From contig NZ_JAUSRB010000002.1 of NCBI RefSeq assembly GCF_030811595.1, forward strand, positions 7,006,001-7,070,000: DNA of 64,000 nucleotides, written 5' to 3'. The first letter of the stretch is position 1, and each line of letters begins with the position of its first letter. Below, in pieces: positions 15,888 through 24,556 of the stretch. This DNA is from Streptosporangium brasiliense (GTDB lineage Bacteria; Actinomycetota; Actinomycetes; Streptosporangiales; Streptosporangiaceae). The position numbers were made by a program, and so were the translations under genes. The notes under the pieces were generated by a model. That model was given only the letters and a program-made list of their open reading frames with translations. It made no database searches and had not been told where the DNA came from.

Positions 15888-17362
15888 TCAACCTCGCGGA
15901 CGTCTTCGAACGCGCCGCGGATGCGGTGCCCGACCGGCTCGCGCTGGTCGCGGGCGAGGTCCGGCTGACCTACCGCGAGCTGGACGAGCGTGCCAACCGG
16001 GTGGCGCACTGGCTCCAGGTCCAAGGGGTACGGCCGGGCGAGCACGTGGGCATCCTGTCCTGGAACCGCGCGGAATGGCTGGAGAGCATGATCGGCTGCT
16101 TCAAGGCCAGGGTGGCGCCGGTCAACGTCAACTACCGTTACGTCGAGCGGGAGCTGGCCCATCTGCTCGGCGACGCCGACTGCGTGGCGCTGCTGGGCGA
16201 GGCCGACCTGCTGGCCAGGGCGCCTTTCGACGGTCCCGTGCTGGCCTTCGGCGAGCCGTACGAGCGGGCGCTGGCGGGCGTGCCGGGCGGCAGGGACTTC
16301 GGGCCGCGGTCGGGAGAGGACCCGTACATCCTCTACACCGGCGGCACGACCGGGCTGCCCAAGGGCGTGTTGTGGCGTTCGGAGGACATCTACCTCGCGG
16401 CGATGAGCGTCTACTCGGGGCCCATCGCGGATGTTTCGGAGCTGCGCTTCGGGGCCGAGGGGCTGCTCTTCCAGGTGCACGCGCCGCTGATGCACGGCAA
16501 CGGGCAGTGGAGCACCTGGATCTGCCTGTCGGCGGGCGGCACGGTGGTCCTGTGGACGGGGCGGCACTTCGATCCGGCCGCGGTGCTGGAGTTGGCCGAG
16601 CGCGAGCGGTCGCAGGTGCTGTCGTTCGTGGGGGACGGCATGGCCAGGCCGGTCGCCGACGAGCTGGGGCGCCGGCCGTACAAGCTGGAGGTCTTCTCGG
16701 TGGGGTCGGGCGGGGCGCCGCTATCGGCGACGACGCGCGAGAGGATCCGCGCGGCGCTGCCCGACGTGATGATCGTCGACAACTACGGCGGGTCGGAGAC
16801 GGGCGCGATCGGGGCCGCCGCCGAGGAGGAGCGGCCCAGGTTCGCGCTAGGCCCCGGCTTCGCCGTGCTTGGCCCCGATCACCTGCCGGTACGGCCGGGC
16901 GAGCAGGGCGTGCTGGCCAGGTCAGGAAACATCCCACTCTGCTATTACAAGGATCCGGTGAAGACGGCGAGCACCTTCGTCACCGGGCCGGACGGGACCC
17001 GCTGGGCGCTGCAGGGCGACCAGGCGATCCTGCACGAGGACGGCACCGCGCTCATGCTCGGCCGGGGCTCGATGGTGATCAACACCGGCGGGGAGAAGGT
17101 GTTCCCCGAGGAGGTGGAGATCGCCGTGCGCAGCCACCCGAAGGTGTACGACGCGCTGGTGGTCGGCACGCCCGACCCACGGTTCGGCCAGCGGGTGACA
17201 GCAGTGGTCGCAGGTGAGGTGACGCTGGAGGAGCTGGCCGAGCACTGCTGCGGACGGCTCGCGGGTTACAAGATCCCGCGAGCGCTGCGGATCGTGCCCG
17301 AGATCAGGCGGACGCCCGTGGGCAAGCTCGACTACGCGTGGGCGCGGACATTGTTCGCGTAG
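15884..17362 (+). CDS. Acyl-CoA synthetase (AMP-forming ligase)
   Basis: 492 residues of the ANL superfamily, activating a carboxylic acid with ATP and CoA. The P-loop YTGGTTGLPKG begins at Tyr151; NYGGSETGAIG is the A5 motif, GRGSMVINTGGEKVFPEEVE covers the hinge and A8, and RRTPVGKLDY holds the catalytic Lys481. Complete and unbroken. As last gene of the operon it likely makes the CoA thioester that a KstR2-type repressor would sense. Its acid could come from P450 oxidation or from the deacylase. Confidence 0.92.
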   Translation: MINLADVFERAADAVPDRLALVAGEVRLTYRELDERANRVAHWLQVQGVRPGEHVGILSWNRAEWLESMIGCFKARVAPVNVNYRYVERELAHLLGDADCVALLGEADLLARAPFDGPVLAFGEPYERALAGVPGGRDFGPRSGEDPYILYTGGTTGLPKGVLWRSEDIYLAAMSVYSGPIADVSELRFGAEGLLFQVHAPLMHGNGQWSTWICLSAGGTVVLWTGRHFDPAAVLELAERERSQVLSFVGDGMARPVADELGRRPYKLEVFSVGSGGAPLSATTRERIRAALPDVMIVDNYGGSETGAIGAAAEEERPRFALGPGFAVLGPDHLPVRPGEQGVLARSGNIPLCYYKDPVKTASTFVTGPDGTRWALQGDQAILHEDGTALMLGRGSMVINTGGEKVFPEEVEIAVRSHPKVYDALVVGTPDPRFGQRVTAVVAGEVTLEELAEHCCGRLAGYKIPRALRIVPEIRRTPVGKLDYAWARTLFA

Positions 17363-17391
17363 TCCTTCTGCATGATCGTGACGAGGCGCCG

Positions 17392-18147
17392 TTAGCCGGC
17401 TTCTAGAACGAAGAACAGGAAGCACAGGAACCTCGTGCCGGTGATCTCGCGGAACTCCTCGGGGAACAGTTCGCGGGCTTCCGGCACAAACGGCGGTTCG
17501 CTGATGACGCTGATGCGAAAGCCGGCCGCGGTGAAGGCTTCGGTCATCGCGTGCAGCGGCCGGCTCCAGAAGCTCATCTGGACGGTCTGCCCACCCATGG
17601 TCCATTCTTCGGTCCGGTTACGGGTCTCGAAGTACTTGGGCCTTTCCCCGGCCATGTGCTGAAAGAGAGCGACGGAGAAAGGATGGTCGACCGAGACGAG
17701 GAGTCTGCCACCAGACCTGAGCACGCGTCGCAGCTCGGCCAGTGTCGGTCCCCAGTCTTCCAGGTAGTGCAGCACCAGGGACGCGATGACGTCGTCGAAC
17801 GCGTCGCCGGGGAAGGGCAGCGGGCCGGCCAGGTCGACGACCCGCAGATCTGCGTCGGCGCCCAGCCGCCGTCGGGCCACCTCCAGCATCCCGGCGCTCG
17901 CGTCGACGCCGGTAACGATGGCGCCTCGATCACGCAGCTCGGAGAACAGAGGGCCTGAGCCACAGCCGGCGTCGAGGATCCGCCGGCCGGCCACGTCCCC
18001 GGCGAGCTCCAGCATCGCGGGACGCTCGTAGTACGCATTTGTGAGGCTGGTCTCGTTCTCGGTCGTGTACCCCTCGGCCATCCTGTTGTAGTCGTTGAAT
18101 CGGGGCGATGATGCGGTCTCAACATACTTCTCGGGCATAGCAGACAT
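17392..18147 (-). CDS. Class I SAM-dependent methyltransferase
   Basis: 251 residues from ATG 18147 (another ATG lies three codons later; upstream codons lack family character). Motif I ILDAGCGSG binds SAM, VTGVDASAGML is motif II, DAFDDVIASLVLHYLEDW is motif III and LRRVLRSGGRLLVSVDHPF is post-III, as in Methyltransf_11/UbiE-like enzymes. Substrate unknown. It converges with the ligase gene 29 bases away and has no obvious operon partner. Confidence 0.87.
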   Translation of the reverse strand: MSAMPEKYVETASSPRFNDYNRMAEGYTTENETSLTNAYYERPAMLELAGDVAGRRILDAGCGSGPLFSELRDRGAIVTGVDASAGMLEVARRRLGADADLRVVDLAGPLPFPGDAFDDVIASLVLHYLEDWGPTLAELRRVLRSGGRLLVSVDHPFSVALFQHMAGERPKYFETRNRTEEWTMGGQTVQMSFWSRPLHAMTEAFTAAGFRISVISEPPFVPEARELFPEEFREITGTRFLCFLFFVLEAG

Positions 18148-18347
18148 CAGGCCATTGTGGCCCATTAGGCACGGGAGACACAGGCGTACGGCCTGGTTGC
18201 CGTGATTGAGCGTTTCGATTGGCGGAAATCGCCACCTTGTCTGGTAACGGCCTGCTCGCGCTGTGCTGAAATGCGAGCAGGGGGATTCCTCCAGGTGCTG
18301 TGATTCTTGTTGTCGGTGAACCACGTGCGCACGGCTGGCGGGTCCGC

Positions 18348-19415
18348 TCAGGTGAGGAGTTTCGCGAGCTGGGCCATCTCGGTCGGTGGGTCGATCACCG
18401 GCTGGATGAGCAGTTCGTCGACGCCGGCCTGTTCCAGGATGGTGATGCGGGCGCGGAGGTCGTTGCGGGTGCCGACCAAGGCCAGGGTGTCCATCAGTGA
18501 GGGCAGGATCAGGTCCCGGTCCTCCGGTGCGATGCGTTCGAGGCAGTTGGGGTAGAGCTTGGTGTGCCGGTCGGGTGCGGTGGCGGTGGTGCCGCGCCGG
18601 TCGAGGAGTCGCCGCACCGCCTCGCGTTCCTCGGGGCCGAGTTGCTCGGCGAAAGCGCGTGCGTCGGCGGCGGTGTCGGCGGCGAAGGCCAGCAGCGACA
18701 GGACGATGTGGCCAGTTGCGTCCCGGGCCGCGTCGCCGCGGGGGTCCTCGCCCTCGTCGAGTATGTGCAGCGCGGTGACCACGTAGGAGTCCATGCGGGA
18801 GTCGGGGGCGCGTGGCGTGTCGTGGGCGGCGTGGCGGCGGGCGTCATGAAGTGCTTGCCAGGCGGTGGGGTCCAGCAGGCCGAAGGAGATCAGGCCGGTG
18901 CCGCGGCGGCCGGCGACGGCGGCGGCCTTCGGTCCTGGCAGCGCGGCCACGACGAACTCGATCGGGTCGGCCGTGTTCGCGTGCGCCCCGGTGTGCAGGA
19001 ATCGGACGTTGCGGACCCGGTCACCTTCGCGGTACTCGATGGTGCGTCCGGCGCACAGGTTCTGCAGTGCGCTGGTGAAGTTCTCCATCGTGGCTGCTGT
19101 GGTCGGCCGCATGCCCAGTGTGCGCCGGGCGGTGTTTCCGGTGCCGATCCCGCAGATGATCCGGCCTGGTGCCAGGGCGTTGAGGCTGGCGAACGCGCTC
19201 GCGGCGGCCGGGGCCGAGCGCAGCGCCGGTGAGGTCACGCCGATGCCGAGCCTGATGCGGCTGGTGGCCTTCGCACACAGTCCCAGGGCGACGAAGGGGT
19301 CGCCGTGGACCATCGGGGTGTCGTAGAGCCAGAAACTGTGCAGGCCCAACTCCTCGGCCTGTACAGCGAGGTCCTCCGCACCGGGGTGTGCGATGACCAC
19401 GACGCCTGCACGCAT
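18348..19415 (-). CDS. LLM-class flavin (F420 or FMN)-dependent oxidoreductase
   Basis: 355 residues, luciferase-like TIM barrel. N-terminus MRAGVVVIAH, GLHSFWLYDTPMVHGDPFVALG and the loop GIGTGNTARRTLG are typical of actinomycete F420-dependent members; cofactor is inferred. ATG 19415 is favoured because GGAGG sits five bases ahead; an in-frame start four codons upstream lacks this. The C-terminal part is rich in Asp/Arg and ends PPTEMAQLAKLLT. Single gene, transcribed away from the terminator at 19598. Confidence 0.87.
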   Translation of the reverse strand: MRAGVVVIAHPGAEDLAVQAEELGLHSFWLYDTPMVHGDPFVALGLCAKATSRIRLGIGVTSPALRSAPAAASAFASLNALAPGRIICGIGTGNTARRTLGMRPTTAATMENFTSALQNLCAGRTIEYREGDRVRNVRFLHTGAHANTADPIEFVVAALPGPKAAAVAGRRGTGLISFGLLDPTAWQALHDARRHAAHDTPRAPDSRMDSYVVTALHILDEGEDPRGDAARDATGHIVLSLLAFAADTAADARAFAEQLGPEEREAVRRLLDRRGTTATAPDRHTKLYPNCLERIAPEDRDLILPSLMDTLALVGTRNDLRARITILEQAGVDELLIQPVIDPPTEMAQLAKLLT

Positions 19416-19597
19416 CAAAACCTCCAAGGCGCGAAGAATCGAACGTACTCAGCCTGACACCGGACGGTGGATCGAGCACGTCGAGGTCGATTGGACAGTC
19501 GGCGTCGAGCGGTTGCGGATGTCGTTCAGCGACATCGAAGGCGGAACCCGACAACTCAACCTGAACGGGGTTCGGGTCGCCGGCGGCGCACAGCGCA

Positions 19598-19632
19598 GAA
19601 ACCCCAGCCGGGCACAGCCAGGCTGGGGTTTC
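19598..19632. terminator. Rho-independent-type terminator
   Basis: Perfect 12-base arms GAAACCCCAGCC and GGCTGGGGTTTC around an 11-base loop. It lies just downstream of the exported-protein gene (19675-20433, minus) and ahead of the LLM gene, so it would end the former transcript. Confidence 0.7.
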
Positions 19633-19674
19633 TTCATCGTACGGCTGAGCCTTCCGCAGGCGACCGGTCACCCG

Positions 19675-20433
19675 TCAGCTGGTGAAACGTCCCTCACGGG
19701 TGTACTTGCAAGCCCCACCGAGGCAGTTAGGGCTGGACCCCCAGCTGTCGTTATAGGTGACCTTGCGGTGGCGCTTGACCTTGCCCTTGATCTCTTCCGC
19801 CTGAAGCCCAGGGCCGACCTTCTCGTCCGCATGCTTCCACCAACTGGTGCCGTTCCAGTAGTAAAGCCGGTGCTGGGCCCACAGGGAACTCGGCGAGTCC
19901 GCCGGCAGGCAGTTGAAGATGAAGCTCTCCGCGCGACGCTCCTTGAAACCGCCGAAGTCATGGGTGGTGTACGACTTGGGAGCCAGGCCGGCCTGGGCTT
20001 TGTCGTGCCAGCGGTTCCAGCTCCAGTGCTCGTCGGTGCACGAGGCGGAGAGCACGGCGCTGGCCGGAGCGGTCAGGCCGCGTACGGTGACCGGCTCGCT
20101 GGTGATCCGCCGCCGCTGCAGCTCGGCGGGGAGGTCGGTGCCGTGGTCATCGACGAGGCGCTGGGGCACCGGCACGTCGGGCGGGGTGATCTCCAGGTAG
20201 GTCTGCAGATAGCTGTTGCTCCGATCCCAGGCGATGAGCGGCGCGCGGCCGATGATCCCGAGCTGGGACATCCCCACTTCGTTGGAGGGCTGGCTGTCGG
20301 AGAAGCTCACGGTGAGACCGGTCGTGTATTCGATGTGTGCCAGGGGGATCTCCCGGTCGCTCTCCTCGGGTTCGGCCGCGGCCGGGGAGGAGGCGAGCAC
20401 CATCGTGGCGGCGATAGCTGCGATTACCTTCAT
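19675..20433 (-). CDS. Exported protein of unknown function
   Basis: 252 residues. Residues 1-20 form a Sec signal peptide (MKVIAAIAATMVLASSPAAA). The mature protein is Trp/Tyr-rich (EHWSWNRWHDK, LYYWNGTSWWKH) with four Cys, which could form two disulfides outside the cell. I do not recognise a family. No repeats or membrane anchor. Start ATG has AAGGAG a few bases upstream. Followed by the terminator at 19598, so probably monocistronic. Confidence 0.75.
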   Translation of the reverse strand: MKVIAAIAATMVLASSPAAAEPEESDREIPLAHIEYTTGLTVSFSDSQPSNEVGMSQLGIIGRAPLIAWDRSNSYLQTYLEITPPDVPVPQRLVDDHGTDLPAELQRRRITSEPVTVRGLTAPASAVLSASCTDEHWSWNRWHDKAQAGLAPKSYTTHDFGGFKERRAESFIFNCLPADSPSSLWAQHRLYYWNGTSWWKHADEKVGPGLQAEEIKGKVKRHRKVTYNDSWGSSPNCLGGACKYTREGRFTS

Positions 20434-20806
20434 GTCACTCCTTGCGGTTGAAGTTTCCCGCGCAGAACGTTAGGCAGCGACACTTTCAGTTGCCTTAAAC
20501 ATGAGCTCAGCGCATGCTTCCAGCGCGCCGGCGCCGGATCGGATTGTCTGTCGGGTCTGTCACTACTGACGTCTTCTCTGCTTGGCGGCCTCGCGCTCGA
20601 GGCGCCAGGCCGCCCGGGTAAGCCCAGAACTCCTATGGCTGCGGCGAGGGGCAGAGTAGGCGGTGATCCCGCGTTCTACCTGTGTTCGCTTCGAGGTTGT
20701 GGTCATATTCCGACGAGACTTCTCGATAAGCGCTGAGCCGCAGGTCAGCTGAGTGCTGGGGGCGATGCCCCAGCCGGCTTTGTCCAGGCCCGCAAGCTGC
20801 GGCCGA
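20434..20806. other. Non-coding stretch, nothing recognised
   Basis: No supported gene, strong hairpin or mobile-element motif was found between the exported-protein gene and the XRE regulator. The right part probably holds the 3' end signals of the regulator transcript. Confidence 0.4.
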
Positions 20807-21415
20807 TCAGGTTCTGCGCGAGATGACCATGATGTATTCGCAGGGAGCGTCCGTTCGGTTGGCGAAGCCGTGGTCCGCGTCGGCCTGGAAGAACAGGGAG
20901 TCGCCTGCGTTCAGGGTCTCGTTGATCCCGCCGATCGCGACGGTGAGGGTGCCTTCGAGCACCACGAGTTGTTTCTCCGTACCCGGCGGATACGCGGGCA
21001 GCAGCCCGGTAGAGACCTGCGCGGGGAGGTAGTGGACGACCATCTCGGCTCCTCCCGCGCCCGGGGCCGCTGACACCATGTGCCGCTCGAAGCCGGTTTC
21101 CGGGTCACGGAAAACGGGGCGATGGTTCTTGCGCATGACAACGGCCACACCGGACGCGGCAGCAGCCGGCGCACCGATCAGGTCCGAGAGCGACGCGTCG
21201 AGCGCGTGGGCGATCCTGGACGCGACGCCGATCGTCGGGCTCTTCTCACCGCGTTCGACCTTGGACAGCATCGCCCGGCTGACCGACGACTGTGTGGACA
21301 GCTGCTCCAGCGTCAGGCCCGCCTCCTCGCGGCGTCGCCGCACGTTACCGCCGAACGCGCCGGCCAGGTCGTCACCGTGCTGTAGTTCGGCCGCGTTTCC
21401 GTCTTGCTCGACCAC
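20807..21415 (-). CDS. XRE-family regulator with C-terminal cupin
   Basis: 202 residues. Residues about 20-80 are a helix-turn-helix of the Xre/SinR type (LTLEQLSTQSSVSRAMLSKVERGEKSPTIGVASRIA). Residues 115-200 are a cupin sensor domain (GTEKQLVVLEGTLTVAIGG, AGDSLFFQADADHGFANRT). This architecture is common for repressors of small-molecule catabolism. It is divergent from an MBL-fold hydrolase, with a direct repeat in the shared upstream region that is a candidate binding site. Confidence 0.9.
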   Translation of the reverse strand: MVEQDGNAAELQHGDDLAGAFGGNVRRRREEAGLTLEQLSTQSSVSRAMLSKVERGEKSPTIGVASRIAHALDASLSDLIGAPAAAASGVAVVMRKNHRPVFRDPETGFERHMVSAAPGAGGAEMVVHYLPAQVSTGLLPAYPPGTEKQLVVLEGTLTVAIGGINETLNAGDSLFFQADADHGFANRTDAPCEYIMVISRRT

Positions 21416-21460
21416 TGTGCTCCTCGATCGATGAGTACCTCGCTGCCCACAGTGTAGAGT

Positions 21461-21494
21461 TTCTTCTATAGGAGATATGTTCTTTTATAGGAGA
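21461..21494. promoter_or_regulatory. Direct repeat operator candidate
   Basis: TTCTTCTATAGGAGA (21461-21475) and TTCTTTTATAGGAGA (21480-21494) are 15-base direct repeats with one mismatch, 19 bases apart. They are AT-rich against the background and lie between the XRE-cupin regulator and the MBL gene, 34 bases before the latter's start. Confidence 0.6.
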
Positions 21495-21527
21495 CGCGCG
21501 ATGCGCGCCCAACACGACGGAGGTTCC

Positions 21528-22346
21528 ATGCGTTTGATCTCGAGTGGCCGGCACCATGCCACGTTCGAATTCGGCGATCTGCAGGTGATCTCGTTGCGAG
21601 ACGGGTACATCGACATGCCGCCGACACGGCTCCGCGACGAGGACGGGCGCACGCTCGATGAGCTGCCGGCCGCCGTCCCGCTGGCCGGCGACAACTTGCG
21701 GCTGTCGGTCAACGCCTTCTTCGTCACCGACGGCACGCGGTCGGTTCTCATCGACACCGGCGCGTCCAACGCCTGGCACGACCCCACCATGGGATTGATC
21801 TACGACGCGCTCGACGAAGCGGGGATCGACCGCGCGCATGTCACCGATGTGGCCATCACCCACAAACACGAAGACCACGTGAGCGGCCTGATCGCGCCGG
21901 ACGGTTCAGAGGCGTTCACCAAACTCGAGCGCGTGTGGATCGGCGCGGGCGACACCTCGGTGTTCACCGGGCGGCTCGAGCCGATCCGCGACCGGGTCGT
22001 ACCCGTGTCGGAGAAGGTCGCGATCAACGACTGGACCACCGCGATCCCGACACCGGGCCACACACCCGGTCACACCGTCTACGAGGTCAGGAGCGGCACC
22101 GGCCACCTTCTCGCCTGGGGCGACACCGTTCACGTTCCCACGCTCCAATTCGATCAGCCGAACGTGTCCTGGGAGCTCGACGGCGACCAGTCCCAGGCCC
22201 GCGCCGCGCGGGCGGCACTCCTCGAACAACTGGCCCAACCACACCACTTCGTAGCCGGCGCCCACCTCGACTCACCCGGCATCGCCCGCGTAACCGCCTC
22301 CGGCGACGGTTATGCGCTGGAGTACCTCGCACCACCGATCGGCTGA
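21528..22346 (+). CDS. MBL-fold metallo-hydrolase
   Basis: 272 residues from ATG 21528, chosen for GGAGG six bases ahead (in-frame ATG 21501 lacks one). The zinc motif HKHEDH gives the first metal site. GHTPGHT, the Asp in GDTVH and the late His in GAHLDSPG complete the two-metal centre typical of lactonase/glyoxalase-II-like enzymes. Substrate unknown; divergence from a cupin-type regulator suggests an inducible catabolic or detoxifying role. Confidence 0.88.
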   Translation: MRLISSGRHHATFEFGDLQVISLRDGYIDMPPTRLRDEDGRTLDELPAAVPLAGDNLRLSVNAFFVTDGTRSVLIDTGASNAWHDPTMGLIYDALDEAGIDRAHVTDVAITHKHEDHVSGLIAPDGSEAFTKLERVWIGAGDTSVFTGRLEPIRDRVVPVSEKVAINDWTTAIPTPGHTPGHTVYEVRSGTGHLLAWGDTVHVPTLQFDQPNVSWELDGDQSQARAARAALLEQLAQPHHFVAGAHLDSPGIARVTASGDGYALEYLAPPIG

Positions 22347-22575
22347 TCGAGCCTGTCGGCTCCGGGCCGCGCCCGCGACGGCGCCCAAGGAGGGCGAGCT
22401 CGTCCGGCCCGGCTGGTCGCCCACGGACTCGACCACCTGGACGGCCGCCGCTGCACCAGCCGCATGCGCGACGGCCTCCAGCCCATCCCGGTCCGAGGTA
22501 TACCGCGGCATCGGCGGCGCCCGTGGATCCACGGGCGCCGCCCGGCGACCTGATCAAACGTGACGGTTGGCGGAA

Positions 22576-22678
22576 ACTTCCGAGAACAACGTCTTCCCGG
22601 AAGTACACTCCGGTCGTGACTTCCGGGAATCCGGTCCCAGCCAGGTCACAACCCCCGCCGGTGACTTCCGAGAACACG
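22576..22678. repeat. Cluster of ACTTCCGRGAA repeats
   Basis: Direct copies begin at 22576 (ACTTCCGAGAAC), 22619 (ACTTCCGGGAATC) and 22664 (ACTTCCGAGAAC), 43-45 bases apart. An inverted copy (CTTCCCGGAAGT) is at 22592-22603. The cluster lies where the reductase-like fragment at 22698 loses its homology. The rest of 22347-22697 shows no gene. Confidence 0.5.
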
Positions 22679-22697
22679 GACTCCGCGACCCCGGCCG

Positions 22698-22803
22698 CTG
22701 CCACCGCCAATACGGCATGGCCCGGCTCGGCGGTCGGGTCCGGCCGGTCGACCAGCTTGAGGTTCTCCGGACCACCGAAGTCGGTGATCTCTACTGCACG
22801 CAT
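22698..22803 (-). pseudogene. Quinone oxidoreductase / zinc-type alcohol dehydrogenase, N-terminal fragment
   Basis: From ATG 22803, preceded by AAGGAG, about 35 codons (MRAVEITDFGGPENLKLVDR and on to VLAVAAAGV) match the start of NADPH:quinone reductases of the MDR superfamily. The frame then enters the repeat cluster at 22576-22678 and continues without family features. About 290 residues, including the nucleotide-binding domain, are absent. The intact ribosome site suggests recent loss. Confidence 0.7.
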
Positions 22804-22956
22804 GAGGTCTCCTTGGGGCGTTTGCCGCGCATGAAAGGGGAAGTGGCTGCCGAACAACGAGGCTCAGACGTCCTCGGTGACCTCGATGCCGCGGCACCAG
22901 AGCAGGCTAATCCCGCTAAGCGGATGACCTCTTCCATTTGTGGTTAAGTGAGAGAC

Positions 22957-23880
22957 ATGCCTGTTCAGCCGTCTCGGAACCCGCCCTCGTCCGCCTCCGA
23001 GCCCCCCGTCCGGGGGCAGCGAGCCGACGCCCGGCACAACCGCGCCCGGCTCCTCCGGGCCGCCCGCGAGGCGTACGCCCTCAACGGCACCGACGTACCC
23101 TCCAGCACCATCGCCCGCAGGGCCGGCGTTGGCGCCGCCACCCTCTACCGGCACTTCCCGACCCGGGGCTCGCTGATCGCCGCGGCGTTCTCCGAGCAGT
23201 TCTCCGAGTGCGTCGCAGCCTTGGACGAGGCCCTACGGGACGACGATCCCGGGCGCGGTCTCTGCTCCGCCCTCACCAAGGTGTGCAGGATGCAGGCCGA
23301 AGACCGCGGGTTCAGCGCCGCGTTCCTCGAGGAGTCTCCCGACGATCCCGACCTCCATCGCGAGCACGCCCGCGCCGAGGCAGGACTCGCCCAGCTGGTA
23401 CAACGTGCGAAGAACACAGGGCAGTCGCGCAAGGACTTCGATCCCAGCGACGTCACCCTCCTGCTCCTGGCGAACAGCGGCGTCGTGCGGCAGTCCCCGG
23501 AGGCGTCCCTGGCCGCCTCTCGCCGCCTGCTCGCCTACTTCCTCCAGTCCTGCCGGGCCACGGACGGCGCGCCGCCCCTGCCCCAGCCCGCACCGCCTCG
23601 ACGACGTTTACGGGCCGCCACACCGAACCGACTGACCGGCGACTTCCGCCGGGGGGCGCGCCCCCACGCCAGACGCTTGCCCGTCTGTGCGCCAGCCAAT
23701 CAAGATCAACATCGTCGGGATTTCGGTTCCGATGCGACATCGACTGCTCGGCCCGCTGAGCACCGACCCGATCGCGGCAGCTGGAAACATCTCCGTCAGA
23801 GGTCACTGGCCATTTTGGGGCTGGGGACACCTTCGGGAGCGGAGGGCCTGCACGGGGGTCGCCACGACTGGGTGGCCTGA
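22957..23880 (+). CDS. TetR-family transcriptional regulator with aberrant C-terminal extension
   Basis: 307 residues from ATG 22957 (GTG 22948 also possible). Residues about 25-75 are the TetR helix-turn-helix (RARLLRAAREAYALNG, TIARRAGVGAATLYRHFPTR). The ligand-binding helices run to about residue 205 (SRRLLAYFLQSCRA). Family members end about there; here the frame continues for 100 low-complexity Arg/Pro-rich residues, while another frame gives LDDVYGPPHRTD followed by stop at 23635. A one-base indel near 23590 is likely. It is divergent from the broken quinone reductase, which may have been its target. Confidence 0.8.
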   Translation: MPVQPSRNPPSSASEPPVRGQRADARHNRARLLRAAREAYALNGTDVPSSTIARRAGVGAATLYRHFPTRGSLIAAAFSEQFSECVAALDEALRDDDPGRGLCSALTKVCRMQAEDRGFSAAFLEESPDDPDLHREHARAEAGLAQLVQRAKNTGQSRKDFDPSDVTLLLLANSGVVRQSPEASLAASRRLLAYFLQSCRATDGAPPLPQPAPPRRRLRAATPNRLTGDFRRGARPHARRLPVCAPANQDQHRRDFGSDATSTARPAEHRPDRGSWKHLRQRSLAILGLGTPSGAEGLHGGRHDWVA

Positions 23881-23918
23881 CCTCGACGAGGAAGGCTCGC
23901 TGGGGCGGGTTGGCTGCA

Positions 23919-24452
23919 CTATCTCATGTGATCTTCCGGAGGCAGGCGGGGGATGTCGGCTCGATAGAGGCTGAGGAGCAGTCCGTAGGCCTCGGTTCTG
24001 TGCCCTGCGGCCCCGTGCGGCTCGTAGCCGTGGTCGAACGTTTCGAGTCGTTCGGCCAGCGCGCGGGCCTCTTCGGGGGTGAGCCAGAGGTGGTGCAGCA
24101 CGGTGTGGCCGGGGTCGCCGGGACGGACGGGGGACATCTCCGCCAGGGCCGCGTCGTGGAGGAACCTGGCCCCGGTCTCCTCATCGAGCTGGAATCCCTT
24201 GTTGATCAGCTCGAAGCGCTGTTCGGTGCCGCCACGGACCTGCCGGGTGCTCGCGAGGCGGACGAGCCCGGCCTCGCGCAGGATGCGCACGTGGTAGCCG
24301 ACCGTTCCCTTGGTGGAATCGAGTGCCGAGGTCAGCTCGCCCAAGGTGGCGGGGCGCTGGCGTAGCAGGTTCACCATGCGGTGGCGCAACGGGTGGCCGA
24401 GTGCTTTGTACTGCGCGGATGAGCGCAGGGCGAGGAGCTGCTCATCTGTCAT
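23919..24452 (-). CDS. ArsR-type winged-helix transcriptional regulator
   Basis: 177 residues from ATG 24452. Residues 5-90 are an ArsR-like winged helix (YKALGHPLRHRMVNLLRQRP, LGELTSALDSTKGTVGYHVRILREAGLV). A helical C-terminal half (LTPEEARALAERLETFDHGY) is typical of actinomycete repressors in this group. No metal-binding Cys pair is seen. It is divergent from the DUF2218-methyltransferase gene, and the gap between them holds an 11-base inverted repeat suitable for such a dimer. Confidence 0.88.
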   Translation of the reverse strand: MTDEQLLALRSSAQYKALGHPLRHRMVNLLRQRPATLGELTSALDSTKGTVGYHVRILREAGLVRLASTRQVRGGTEQRFELINKGFQLDEETGARFLHDAALAEMSPVRPGDPGHTVLHHLWLTPEEARALAERLETFDHGYEPHGAAGHRTEAYGLLLSLYRADIPRLPPEDHMR

Positions 24453-24471
24453 GACGTAAGTGTCCAGGAAC

Positions 24472-24543
24472 TTCGACGCTTTTGACAAATCGCTCACGCC
24501 GTTGGCAGACTGCCCGGCACCGAAAGCGTCGAATAATCTAGAT
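24472..24543. promoter_or_regulatory. Operator half-sites between ArsR regulator and DUF2218 fusion gene
   Basis: TTCGACGCTTT (24472-24482) and its reverse complement AAAGCGTCGAA (24533-24543) lie 50 bases apart. A TTGACA hexamer (24482-24487) is adjacent to the left arm, a possible -35 for the rightward gene. Two separated sites would allow looping or separate control of both promoters. Confidence 0.5.
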
Positions 24544-24556
24544 ACTTGGACTCCGC

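Noticed and set aside
10941-17362. Complete steroid degradation cluster
   Set aside because: Ring-cleavage, Mce import and KstR genes are absent from the window; only the operator motif and generic enzyme classes support it.
22576-22678. CRISPR array from ACTTCCG repeats
   Set aside because: Repeats are only 11-12 bases, imperfect, and one is inverted.
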